NCBI GenBank assembly: GCA_005883295.1
Contig: VAWV01000117.1
Coordinates: 1-19,728, forward strand
DNA from: Actinomycetota bacterium
GTDB taxonomy: Bacteria > Actinomycetota > Thermoleophilia > Solirubrobacterales > Thermoleophilaceae
Direction of reading: 5' to 3'
DNA length: 19,728 nt
Below are positions 6,354 to 14,525 of the stretch, piece by piece. The stretch's first letter is position 1, and every line of letters starts with the position of its first letter. A model generated the notes under the pieces. The model was not told where the DNA came from, ran no database searches, and worked only from the letters and a program-made list of their open reading frames with translations. The translations under genes and the position numbers were made by a program.

Positions 6354-7238
6354 TTGCAAACGAGGAACACATTCCGCGCGCTGATGATTTGCGTCGCGGC
6401 GACCGCGATGTTGGTCGCCGCGCCCGTCAGTCAGGCGAAGCCGCGGCACCACCGCGGCGCCTCGCCCGACCGCCTCTGCACCGGGGCCGCCCAGAGCACC
6501 GACCTCACGGCCGATCAGAAGGCTGCCGTGGCCGCGGCCTGTACCCAATTCCAGGCGGCGGCGGACGCGGCCCATTCCGCGTTCAGCGACGCGGTGGATG
6601 CCGCGCGCGCCGAGGTGAAGCAGGCGCGCGACGCGGTTCACGCCGCGTGCGCGAACGGTCAGGGCGACACCCAGGCCTGCCAGGACGCGCGCGACGCGGC
6701 GCGGGCCGCGCGACGCCAGGCCCGCAAGGAGGTGCGTGCCGCCCGCAAGCAGCAGAAGGCCGACCTGCTCGCCGCGGCCGGGGCGTTCGAGACCGCGGTG
6801 AAAGCCGCGCTCGCCCCACCCTCCGGCGGCGGCGGCACCGGCGGCGACCAGGGTGGCGGCGACAACACCGGCGACGAGGGCGAGCATCACCACCCCGCGA
6901 GCTGTGCCGACTACGTGTCGTATGCCCCCGCCGACAAGCAGGCGGCCCTTCAGGCCGCGTGCGATCAGCTGACGGCTGACACGACGGCTGCCCAGTCGGC
7001 CTTCGAGAGCGCCCGGCAGGCCGCCATCGCGTCCTACACCGATGCCTCGGCGGCCCTCCATTCCGCGTGCGACGGTCAGGAGGACAGCCAGGCCTGCAGC
7101 GACGCACGTGCGGCATTCGAGCAGGCGCTCGTACAGATACGCGCCGACCTGGAAGCCGCGGAGACCCAGCTGCGGAGCGACCTGGCGGCCGCGATGGCCA
7201 CCTTCCGCTCGACGCTCGAGACGCTCTTCGCCGGCTAG
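6354..7238 (+). CDS. Secreted Ala-rich helical protein with duplicated four-Cys module
   Basis: 294 residues from TTG. Residues 1-28 are a signal peptide (R-A-L then a hydrophobic core, ending V-S-Q-A). The mature protein holds two similar Ala-rich, coiled-coil-like helical modules: about residues 40-153 and 182-293, joined by a Gly-rich linker (157-174) and a His triplet (178-180). Each module carries four Cys in nearly the same spacing: C42, C63, C99, C109 and C184, C203, C239, C248. Both have a D-K/Q-K-A-A-x-Q/A-A-A-C start, a middle H-A/S-A-C, and then Q-A-C-x-D-A-R. This is clearly an internal duplication, probably with disulfide-clamped helical hairpins in the cell envelope. I know no named family. 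It is divergent from the rhodanese and followed by a strong hairpin. Confidence 0.83.
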   Translation: MQTRNTFRALMICVAATAMLVAAPVSQAKPRHHRGASPDRLCTGAAQSTDLTADQKAAVAAACTQFQAAADAAHSAFSDAVDAARAEVKQARDAVHAACANGQGDTQACQDARDAARAARRQARKEVRAARKQQKADLLAAAGAFETAVKAALAPPSGGGGTGGDQGGGDNTGDEGEHHHPASCADYVSYAPADKQAALQAACDQLTADTTAAQSAFESARQAAIASYTDASAALHSACDGQEDSQACSDARAAFEQALVQIRADLEAAETQLRSDLAAAMATFRSTLETLFAG

Positions 7239-7264
7239 TAGCCCGCGGCAAGCTCCGTCCCTGT

Positions 7265-7299
7265 GACCGCCCGCCGCAACCGGCGGGCGGTCCGCTTTC
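7265..7299 (+). terminator. Intrinsic terminator hairpin after the Ala-rich secreted gene
   Basis: GACCGCCCGCCG (7265-7276), loop CAAC, then the perfect complement at 7281-7292: a 12-bp GC stem followed by a short pyrimidine run (CGCTTTCC). It lies 27 nt past the stop of the 6354-7238 gene and just before the -10-like element of the esterase. Confidence 0.75.
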
Positions 7300-7305
7300 C
7301 TGATG

Positions 7306-7311
7306 TATAAC
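7306..7311 (+). promoter_or_regulatory. Candidate -10 element (TATAAC) for the esterase-led operon
   Basis: TATAAC directly preceded by TG, 35 nt ahead of the esterase ATG and immediately after the terminator. It is a rare AT-rich island in this GC-rich sequence. No convincing -35 lies 17-18 nt upstream, because that position is inside the terminator stem. Confidence 0.4.
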
Positions 7312-7313
7312 TT

Positions 7314-7336
7314 CCCGTCAGTTAGCTACGGACGGG
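7314..7336. promoter_or_regulatory. Imperfect 23-bp palindrome, candidate TetR operator
   Basis: Arms CCCGTC (7314-7319) and GACGGG (7331-7336) are perfect inverted repeats, with a further GT/AC pair inside (7321-7322 and 7328-7329). It sits over the expected transcription start, between the -10-like element and the esterase start. Size and symmetry fit a TetR-family dimer site, and a TetR gene is second in this operon. The link to that regulator is inferred. Confidence 0.4.
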
Positions 7337-7346
7337 CGGGGCAGGA

Positions 7347-8531
7347 ATGGGGGAGCGATACGGCGCGCTTCGGCGCGGACTGCGGATGGCGAGCGTCATC
7401 GCGGTGGCCCTCGCCCTCATGCCCGCCGCCGCGTCCGCCTCCCAGCTCAGGCTGATCGGCTCGCAGCGGCTCGACCCGCGCCTCGTGGAGCTGACCTTCC
7501 AGACGCCGGCGCTGAGCAGCGACACGAAGGCGCGCGTGCTCCTGCCGGCGGGGTACGGGACGAGCGGGAAGCGGCGCTACCCCGTGCTGTACCTGCTGCA
7601 CGGCTCCGTCGACGACTACCGCTCGTGGACCGACAAGGGCGACGCCGAGCACCTCACCGCCGGCCTGCCGCTGATCGTGGTCATGCCGAACGCCGGGAAC
7701 GGCGGCTTCTACAGCGACTGGTTCAACAACGGGATGGGCGGCCCGCCCGAGTGGGAGACCTACCACGTCCGCCAGCTCATCCCGTGGATCGACGCCCACT
7801 ACCGGACGATCGCATCACGCAGGGGGCGCGCCACGGCGGGGCTGTCGATGGGCGGCTTCGGCGCCATGACGTATCCGGCCCGCCACCCGGACCAGTTCGT
7901 GGCCGCTGCGAGCTTCTCCGGTGCCGTGAACACCAACGAGTACCCGCCCACGGGCGAGGCGGACGAGTCGACGTTCGACGGCGGGGCGCCCTACGCCACC
8001 TGGGGGCCGCGCCAGACGCAGGAGGTCCGCTGGCGCGCCCACAACCCGTGGGACCTCGCGGGGAACCTGCGCGGACTGAAGCTGACCATCCGGACCGGCA
8101 ACGGCCAGCCCGGCGGGCCCTACGGCGGCGGCGATCCCATCGAGGCCTACGTGCACCAGGCGAGCCTCGATCTCCACCAGAAGCTCGCGCAGCTCCGGAT
8201 TCCCAACGTGTGGGACGACTACGGGCCCGGCGGTCACAACTGGCCCTACTGGCAGCGTGACCTGAGGGAGACGCTGCCCACGCTCATGGCGGCCTTTGCG
8301 CACCCGCCGCGTGCCCCTTCGCCGTTCACCTTCCAGGCGGTCGAGCCCGTGTACGAGGTCTACGGCTGGCGCGTGTCGATCAACCGCGCGGCGCTCGAAT
8401 GGAGCCGGCTCGAGGACGCGAGCCGGTCGGGCTTCACGCTCAGCGGAAGCGGCAGTGCACTGGTCGCGACTGCGCCCCTCTACCGCGCCGGGCACGTCTA
8501 CACGGTCACCGTCGGCAAGGCCGTGCCGTGA
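7347..8531 (+). CDS. Secreted alpha/beta-hydrolase esterase (esterase D / antigen 85-like family)
   Basis: 394 residues, ATG start. Signal peptide about residues 1-32 (R-R-G-L-R then a hydrophobic core, A-A-A-S-A-S). The putative esterase domain spans about 45-320: Y-L-L-H-G oxyanion strand (82-86), nucleophile S167 in G-L-S-M-G-G, a likely acid near D263/E266, and H297 in G-G-H-N-W-P-Y-W. This arrangement matches the family containing S-formylglutathione hydrolase, feruloyl and acetyl-xylan esterases and mycolyltransferases. Residues about 325-394 form an additional beta-rich C-terminal domain. M14 is an alternative start that would still leave a signal peptide. It is the first gene of a plus-strand series with TetR and two GH94-like proteins, so removal of acyl groups from a glycan or glycolipid is a reasonable guess; the substrate is not shown by sequence. 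Confidence 0.88.
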   Translation: MGERYGALRRGLRMASVIAVALALMPAAASASQLRLIGSQRLDPRLVELTFQTPALSSDTKARVLLPAGYGTSGKRRYPVLYLLHGSVDDYRSWTDKGDAEHLTAGLPLIVVMPNAGNGGFYSDWFNNGMGGPPEWETYHVRQLIPWIDAHYRTIASRRGRATAGLSMGGFGAMTYPARHPDQFVAAASFSGAVNTNEYPPTGEADESTFDGGAPYATWGPRQTQEVRWRAHNPWDLAGNLRGLKLTIRTGNGQPGGPYGGGDPIEAYVHQASLDLHQKLAQLRIPNVWDDYGPGGHNWPYWQRDLRETLPTLMAAFAHPPRAPSPFTFQAVEPVYEVYGWRVSINRAALEWSRLEDASRSGFTLSGSGSALVATAPLYRAGHVYTVTVGKAVP

Positions 8532-8565
8532 CCAAGGTGTTCAGGACGACCGTACGGATCGGGCA

Positions 8566-9168
8566 ATGACCACCGCCACCCCGGCACGCCGCCGGCTCCC
8601 GCGCGGCGAGCGCGAGGAGCAGATGCTCGACGCGGGCGAGCGGATCTTCGGCATGCGCGGGTTCCGATCCGCGTCGATGGACGAGATCGCGGAGGCGAGC
8701 GGGATCACCAAGGCCCTCCTCTACCAGTACTTCGGGTCGAAGGAGGGGCTTTACGAAGCGTGCCTCGAGCGCGGCCGGGCGCGCCTGTTCGAGCAGCTCC
8801 AGGCGGTGGCGGACAAGGCCTCAAGCCCGCTTCGGCGGCTGCGCGCGGTCGTGGCCGCGTACTTCGACTACATCGACGAGCACCGCGGCTCGGCCTGGCT
8901 CCTCTACGCGGACGCCTCGATGGACGCTGTCAACGAGATGCGCAGCCGCAACGCCGAGGTGCTGGCCGCGCTGATCATGCGCGACGTGAACGGGGCGGGC
9001 GGCTCCGTGCGAGCTGAGGACGTGGAGCTGCTCGGCCACCTGATCGTGGGGTCGGGGGAGCAGGTGGCCCGCTGGTGGCTCGAGCATCCCGAGCTGTCGA
9101 AGGAGGACGTGATCGCGCGCTTCCACGCCGCGACCGACGGCGCCATCGCGGCGGTGCTTCGTGGCTAG
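8566..9168 (+). CDS. TetR-family transcriptional regulator
   Basis: 200 residues, ATG start. The N-terminal TetR DNA-binding domain covers about residues 14-62: R-E-E-Q-M-L-D-A-G-E-R-I-F, then F-R-S-A-S-M-D-E-I-A-E-A-S-G-I-T-K and the recognition-helix end L-L-Y-Q-Y-F-G-S-K-E-G-L-Y. The remaining helices (about 75-200) form the ligand-binding dimer domain, which gives no clue to the ligand. It lies 34 nt after the esterase and overlaps the next gene's GTG start by 8 nt, so it is embedded in the operon it most likely represses. The palindrome at 7314-7336 is the best visible candidate for its operator. Confidence 0.93.
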   Translation: MTTATPARRRLPRGEREEQMLDAGERIFGMRGFRSASMDEIAEASGITKALLYQYFGSKEGLYEACLERGRARLFEQLQAVADKASSPLRRLRAVVAAYFDYIDEHRGSAWLLYADASMDAVNEMRSRNAEVLAALIMRDVNGAGGSVRAEDVELLGHLIVGSGEQVARWWLEHPELSKEDVIARFHAATDGAIAAVLRG

Positions 9169-11868
9169 GCGCCTCGCGCTCGCCGGCGCGCTCGTCACGG
9201 CGGTTGCCGTGCCGCTGCCCGCGCAAGCCGCGCCACCGCTCCTCTCGCGCGACCGCGCGGGCACTTCGGCATCTGGGGCCTCGACCGCTTCGGCCTGCCG
9301 TTCTACAGCTACCGGATCGACGAGGCACGCGACCCCCGCGCGCGCCAGCCCGAGCTGGCCGGCGGCACGCAGGCTCAGCACCAGGTGGGCAACGACCACC
9401 TGATGGCCGATGCGTTCAACGACGGCTACGTGCAGCTCTGGAGCCAGGACCGGCTGTCGCAGTGGGCGAACCTCTGGCGACCGAATGACCGCCACTACTC
9501 GGGCGGCTACGGCTACCTCAAGGTCGGCCGGAAGGTGGTCAGCTCGCTCTATCTCGACCGGCCCAGGGGCTCCCGGTTCGGCCGCGCCTTCGGGGTCGGC
9601 TACTACCGCAAGCACCTGCGCGCGGCCGGGATCGACCTGAGCCAGGTCGTGTACTCGCCGTACGGCGACGACCCCGTCCTGCTCGACGACGTGACGCTCA
9701 GGAACACGACCCACCGCCGGAAGCGGGTGTCGTGGTTCGAGTACTGGGACGTGGACCCTTACGACCAGGCGATCGCGGAGCCCGGGACCCGCGGCGTGGA
9801 CCAGCCGAGCTACAGCCGGAGGACGAGGACGCTCGAGGCCGCGCAGACCGGGGGCGGGTACGGCAACGACAACGACCCGCTCTGGATCTTCGCCTCCGCG
9901 CTGCGTGGCCCGGTGCGCGGGTTCGAGACCTCGGTGGACGCGTTCTTCGGCAGCGGCTCACGCGCAAGACCGGCAGAGGTGGGCCGCGACCGCCTCAGCG
10001 GGACGCTCGCCCCGCCGTCCGGCGCCGGCAACCCGAGCAACGCCCTGTTCGCCTTCCGTGCTCCGGTCACGCTCAAGCCCGGCCGGTCGATCACGCTGCG
10101 CTACGTCTACGGCATGGCCCACCGGCAGAAGATCGCCCCGCTCGTGGCGAAGTACCGGCGGCGGTCCAATCCACTCCGGGCGAGCGAGCGCTCGTGGTCG
10201 CGCTGGCTCCCGAAGGCGAGCTTCGGACCTGGCCACGCCTGGGTGGCGCGCGAGCTCACCTGGGACGCCTACCTCCTGCGCTCCGCCTCGATGTACGAGG
10301 AGCTCTGCGGCCACCACACGATCACCCAGGGCGGCTACTACCAGTACTACTTCGGCTACAACCTCGGCTTCCGCAGCTGGCCGCACTACATGCTGCCGAT
10401 GGCGTACACGAACCCCGCGCTGGCGCGCGAGATCCTCCGCTACGCAATCGGCTTCCAGCCGGCTCCGCAGGTGAACGGCGCGCAGTTCCCGTACGGGAGC
10501 GGCCCGATGTGCGAGCGCGTGGATCTCGGCACCTCGAATGACCTCGACTTCTGGCTCCTGCTCGCCGCAGGCGAGTACGGCCTAGCCACCCGCGACACCA
10601 AGTTCTTCGACGAGCAGCTGCCGTTCAAGTCGGCGGGGGGCACGGCTAGCGCGTGGGAGCACATAAAGCTCGCCTACCAGCACCAGGAGTCGCTGCTGGG
10701 CCCGCACGGCGGCTACCTGACCGGCGCCAGCGGGAGCACCGGCGACTGGTCCGACTTCTCCACCGAGTTCCTGCAGATGACCGAGTCGATGCTGGTCACG
10801 GCGCAGCTCGCGTACGCCTATCCCAAGCTCGCGGAGCTGGCCGACCTTCGCGGCGACCACGCGTTCGCGCAGCAGCTGCGCGCGAGCGGGGCGCGCAACG
10901 TGGCGACGCTCAGGCGGGAGTGGACCGGCCGGGGCTGGTACTCGCGTGCGTACTCCGGCGCGCGGCAGGTGGGCCAGGGCGTGATATTCGGCGAGCCGCA
11001 GCCGTGGGCCATCCTCGCCGGCGCGCCGAGCGCCGCCCAGGCGAGGACGCTGGTGGGCAACATCCGCCGCTTCCTCGACGGCGTCGATGCGCCACGCCAG
11101 ATCCACGGGCCGACCGTGATCGGGTCCGCGATCACCCCGGCCCGCAACGACCCCGGCGTCACCGAGCGCGGGCCCACGCCCGGCGACTCGCTGTTCCCGC
11201 TTCCGGACTTCTTCGGCGCGGAGAACCAGCGGTCCACGATGGACAACGCGTCGGAGTGGGTGGGCGGCGCGTGGTTCGACGTGAACGGCTGGCTCACCTG
11301 GGCGCTGTCGACGCTGGAAGGGAAGGTGCCGAACGCGCGCGGGCTCGCCTGGAGCGAGTACACGCGCAACACGCTCGCCAACCACGCCACGCACTTCCCC
11401 AACCACTGGGACGGGACGATCTCGGTGGATGACGCCTGCGAGGCCTTCTACTCGAAGGAGACGAACTTCTGCGGCGTCTCGCTCACGACGAGCTATGCGG
11501 GGCAGATCACCGAGCAGCCCACCTGGATGGTGATGGATGCGATCCGGCTCGCCGGCATCACGCCCACGCAGGCGGGCTTCCGCATCGCGCCGCGCTACCC
11601 GTTCCGACGCTTCTCCCTGCGGCTGCCGCAGATCGGGATCGCGTCGGAGCAGCGGCGAATGCGCGGGTATGTCACGTCCCTGCGCGGCCGATCGCTGCAG
11701 CTCGTGGTGGAGCTCCCGCCGGGGGCGAATCGCCGCGCGCTCGTGACCTGGTCGGGCCGCAGGCGGGTGCGCCACCACGTCGGGGGCGGGACTGTCACGT
11801 TCACCCTCGCCACGCGGGCCGGTAAGCCGGCGGACTGGGCCGTCAATTGGGGTGGGAAGACGCGGTGA
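9161..11868 (+). CDS. Secreted GH94-like (alpha/alpha)6-barrel protein, copy 1, apparently frameshifted after the signal peptide
   Basis: GTG 9161 overlaps the TetR end and encodes a clear signal peptide (residues 1-24, ending A-Q-A-A-P-P) plus L-L-S-R-D-R-A. Homology to copy 2 then continues in another frame from about 9259 (G-H-F-G-I-W) to the TGA at 11868. No ATG, GTG or TTG exists in that frame before 9385, which is inside the conserved region, so the gene needs a frameshift or is broken. The body has a GH94-type N-terminal beta-sandwich (V-G-Y-Y-R-K-H, N-T-T-x-R-x-K-R-V-S-W-F-E-Y-W), a barrel with G-D-W-S-D at 10741-10755 in the position of the GH94 general-acid W-N-D motif, and a C-terminal beta domain. 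The F-R-D-x-x-Q-D signature is degraded to F-R-S-W-P-H-Y (10369-10389). It is probably a carbohydrate-active enzyme of unknown specificity, active only if the shift is resolved. Confidence 0.8.
9244..9262 (+). other. Reading-frame break in GH94-like copy 1
   Basis: The signal-peptide frame (starting 9161) and the homologous body frame must join about here; a -1 step at G9259 gives a seamless A-G-H-F-G junction. Compared with copy 2, about 11 residues between L-S-R and the F-G motif are also missing, which suggests a deletion of a length not divisible by three. No classical slippery heptamer is present; the only homopolymer is GGG at 9259-9261. Confidence 0.65.
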
Positions 11869-14525
11869 GGCGGGCCGCCCTCGCCGCGGCCGCGCTGTGC
11901 GCACTCGCCCTACCCGCCTCCGCGCCGGCCGGCGCACCGCCCCGCCTCTCCCGCGCCCACTCACGGGTCGCGATCCGGTCGACGCACGGCAGCGGCGTGT
12001 TCGGACGCTGGGTCGTGGACGCGTTCGGGCTGCCCGCCTACCGGTACACGCTCAACGAGCTGAAGTCGCCCTTCGCCAAGCAGTCCGAGCTCGCCGGGCG
12101 CAACGACGCCTGGCACCAGGTCGGGAACGACCACGTGGTGGCGGACGCGTTCAACCACGGCTGGACGCAGCTGTGGAGCCAGGACCGTCGTTACGAGTGG
12201 GCGAACCTCTACCAGCCCTCCAGCAATCACTTCACAGGCGGCTTCGGCTACCTGCGCGTGGATGGGCGCACGATCAGCACGCTCTACGACGCCCGCCCGC
12301 CGAGTGCGGTCAGGGCACGCAGGTTCGGAGTCGGGTATTACGGCAAGCACGTGCGGACACGGGGCCTCGACGTCCACGAGTTCGTATACGCGCCGTTCGG
12401 TGACGACCCGCTGCTCCTGCACGACGTGACGATCCGCAACACGACCCGGAAGGCGAAGCGGGTCTCCTGGTTCGAGTACTGGGACGTGAACCCGTACCAG
12501 CAGTCGATCAAGACCAACCTGGGTCTCGCCGCTCCGTCGTACGACCGGGCCCGCCGGACGCTCTCGGTCGCCCAGCTGCCCGACAGCGAGGACCACGACC
12601 CGCTCTCGATCTTCGCGGCCGCACTCCGCGGCCCCGTGAGCGGATTCGAGACCGACACGAACGCGTTCTTCGGGAGCGGCGGCCGCGCGTCGCCGGGCGC
12701 GGTGCGCGCCGACCATCTCACGAACAGCATCGCCCCGCCGAATCCGGAGGGCTCGAGCGGGCAGACGATGTTCGCCTTCCGTGCGCCGCTCACGCTGCGG
12801 CCGCACCGCTCGATCACGCTGCGCTACGCGTACGGAGCGGCGCACGCGGCGCGGATCGCCGCGCTCGTGTCGAAGTACCGCAGGGCGTCGGGGCCGCTCA
12901 AGCGGAGCGAGCGCCGCTGGGCCGCGTGGCTGCCGCAGGTGTCGTTCGGCCGCGGTAACACCTGGCTGTCACGCGAGCTCCAGTGGGACGCGTACACGCT
13001 GCGATCCGGGGCCACGTACGAGGACTGCCAGGGACGCCACATCATCTCCCAGGGCGGCTACTACCAGTACGACAACTCGTTCCAGGGGGCGTTTCGGGAT
13101 CCGCTCCAGCACATGCTGCCGATCATCTACAGCGACCCCCCGCTGGCTCGCGACGTGCTGATCTACTCGGCGCAGGAGCAGCCGCCGGGAGCGGGCCAGA
13201 TCCCGTACGCGATGGTCGAGAACTGCAAGCGCTTCGACCTCGGCACCTCGGACGACCTCGACCTGTGGCTCCTCTACGCGGCCAGCGAGTACGGGCTGGC
13301 CAGCCGCAACCTCGCCTTCTTCGACCAGCAGGTCCGCTACCAGGGCGGCGGCAGCGGCTCCCTGTGGGACCACCTGAAGCTGGCCTACCAGCACCAGGAG
13401 GCCCAGCTCGGGCCGCACGGCGACTACCTGACGGGGTCGACGGGTGACTGGTCCGACTTCTCCACCGAGTTCCTGCAGATGACGGAGTCGACGCTCGTCA
13501 CCGCGCAGCTCGCCTATGTGTACCCGCGGCTCGCCCAGCTCGCCGACGCGCGCGGCGATCACGCCTTCGCTGCGCAGCTCCGCTTGAGCGGCGCGCGCGA
13601 CCTGGCCACCACGCGGCGGGAATGGACCGGCCTGGGCTGGTTGTCGCGCGGCTACTCCGGCGTGATGCAGCTCGGCCGTGGAGCGATCTTCGGCGAGCCC
13701 CAGCCGTGGGCGATTCTTGCGGGCGCGCCGAGCGCGAAGCGGGCGAACACGCTGGTCGCGAACGTCCGCCGCTTCCTGACGGGCGTCGGCGCGCCGCGGC
13801 AGATCCACGGGCCGGCCAAGATCGGCTCGTCTCAGTCGCCGGCCGCGAACGATCCCGCGGTGACCGAGCACAGCCAGCCGGCGATCGGCGACTACGTGGG
13901 CACGCACAACGCCGTCTGGGTGGGCGGCAGCTGGTACGCGATCGACGGCGTGCTCGCTTGGGGCCTCGGCACGCTTCAGGGGATCGTTCCGAACGCGGTC
14001 CGGTACGCGTTCGACGAGTTCCGCCGCAACACGCTCGCCGCGCACGCCACGGCCTACCCGAGGCACTGGGACGGGACGATCTCGGTGGACGACGTGTGCC
14101 GGTCGTTCTACTCGGACTCGCCGCAGATCTGCGGCACGGGCCTCAGCAGCAACTACGACGGCCAGATCATGCACCAGCCCGCCTGGAGCCTCTTCGACGC
14201 GATCAAGCTGGCCGGGATCGAGCCCACGGCGACCGGCTACTCGATCGCCCCGCACCTTCCCTTCGCCCGCTTCTCACTGCGCTTTCCCGATGTCGGCCTG
14301 TCATACGAGGCGCGGCGGGCGCGCGGGTACCTCGTGCTCCAGCAGAAGGGCTCGGTGCGGCTCGCTGTGCAACTGCCCTCGTCCGCGCCGGCGGCATCCC
14401 TGGTCACGTGGGTGAACGGCCGCCGGGTCGGCCACTCCGTCGTGGGGCGGACGGTGCGCTTCCGTCTCAGCGGGCGCGCCCGCGCACCCGCCGACTGGGC
14501 GATCACCTGGGCACGCAGGGCATAG
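9262..14525 (+). repeat. Tandem duplication of a GH94-like gene
   Basis: The products of 9262-11868 and about 11995-14525 align along their whole length. Stretches of near-identical DNA remain, for instance around the G-D-W-S-D motif (10741 onward and 13443 onward) and the H-W-D-G-T-I-S-V-D-D motif (11404 onward and 14065 onward). Divergence elsewhere shows an old rather than recent duplication. Confidence 0.8.
11865..14525 (+). CDS. Secreted GH94-like (alpha/alpha)6-barrel protein, copy 2
   Basis: 886 residues from GTG, whose GTGA overlaps the stop of copy 1; a TTG at 11847 is the alternative. Signal peptide about 1-25 (R-R-A-A-L, Ala/Leu core, A-P-A-G-A). Residues about 45-330 resemble the GH94 N-terminal super-sandwich (F-G-V-G-Y-Y-G-K-H; N-T-T-R-K-A-K-R-V-S-W-F-E-Y-W). 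The barrel (about 370-800) has F-R-D-P-L-Q-H (13092-13112, compare F-R-D-x-x-Q-D), S-D-D-L-D-L-W-L, and G-D528-W529-S-D531, where D531 matches the GH94 general acid. A beta domain closes the protein. The segment where GH94 phosphorylases have a T-G-T-A-x-W phosphate loop reads M-H-Q-P-A-W (14169-14186), so phosphorolysis is doubtful. GH94 enzymes are normally cytoplasmic, so export is unusual. It is probably a hydrolase, lyase-like or binding variant acting on an extracellular glycan. Confidence 0.85.
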   Translation: MRRAALAAAALCALALPASAPAGAPPRLSRAHSRVAIRSTHGSGVFGRWVVDAFGLPAYRYTLNELKSPFAKQSELAGRNDAWHQVGNDHVVADAFNHGWTQLWSQDRRYEWANLYQPSSNHFTGGFGYLRVDGRTISTLYDARPPSAVRARRFGVGYYGKHVRTRGLDVHEFVYAPFGDDPLLLHDVTIRNTTRKAKRVSWFEYWDVNPYQQSIKTNLGLAAPSYDRARRTLSVAQLPDSEDHDPLSIFAAALRGPVSGFETDTNAFFGSGGRASPGAVRADHLTNSIAPPNPEGSSGQTMFAFRAPLTLRPHRSITLRYAYGAAHAARIAALVSKYRRASGPLKRSERRWAAWLPQVSFGRGNTWLSRELQWDAYTLRSGATYEDCQGRHIISQGGYYQYDNSFQGAFRDPLQHMLPIIYSDPPLARDVLIYSAQEQPPGAGQIPYAMVENCKRFDLGTSDDLDLWLLYAASEYGLASRNLAFFDQQVRYQGGGSGSLWDHLKLAYQHQEAQLGPHGDYLTGSTGDWSDFSTEFLQMTESTLVTAQLAYVYPRLAQLADARGDHAFAAQLRLSGARDLATTRREWTGLGWLSRGYSGVMQLGRGAIFGEPQPWAILAGAPSAKRANTLVANVRRFLTGVGAPRQIHGPAKIGSSQSPAANDPAVTEHSQPAIGDYVGTHNAVWVGGSWYAIDGVLAWGLGTLQGIVPNAVRYAFDEFRRNTLAAHATAYPRHWDGTISVDDVCRSFYSDSPQICGTGLSSNYDGQIMHQPAWSLFDAIKLAGIEPTATGYSIAPHLPFARFSLRFPDVGLSYEARRARGYLVLQQKGSVRLAVQLPSSAPAASLVTWVNGRRVGHSVVGRTVRFRLSGRARAPADWAITWARRA

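Noticed and set aside
8550..8557. CCGTACGG palindrome before the TetR start
   Set aside because: Only 8 bp, symmetry does not extend, and it does not match the 7314-7336 palindrome.
9255..9265. Programmed ribosomal frameshift in GH94-like copy 1
   Set aside because: No slippery heptamer or clear downstream structure was seen, and about 11 residues are missing at the same place, so a mutation is more likely; kept only as a frameshift finding.
10582..14255. Long open frames on the minus strand (10582-11964, 12969-14255) opposite the GH94-like genes
   Set aside because: They are Arg/Ala/Val-rich with no recognisable motif and lie exactly antisense to strongly conserved coding sequence; typical of GC-rich DNA.
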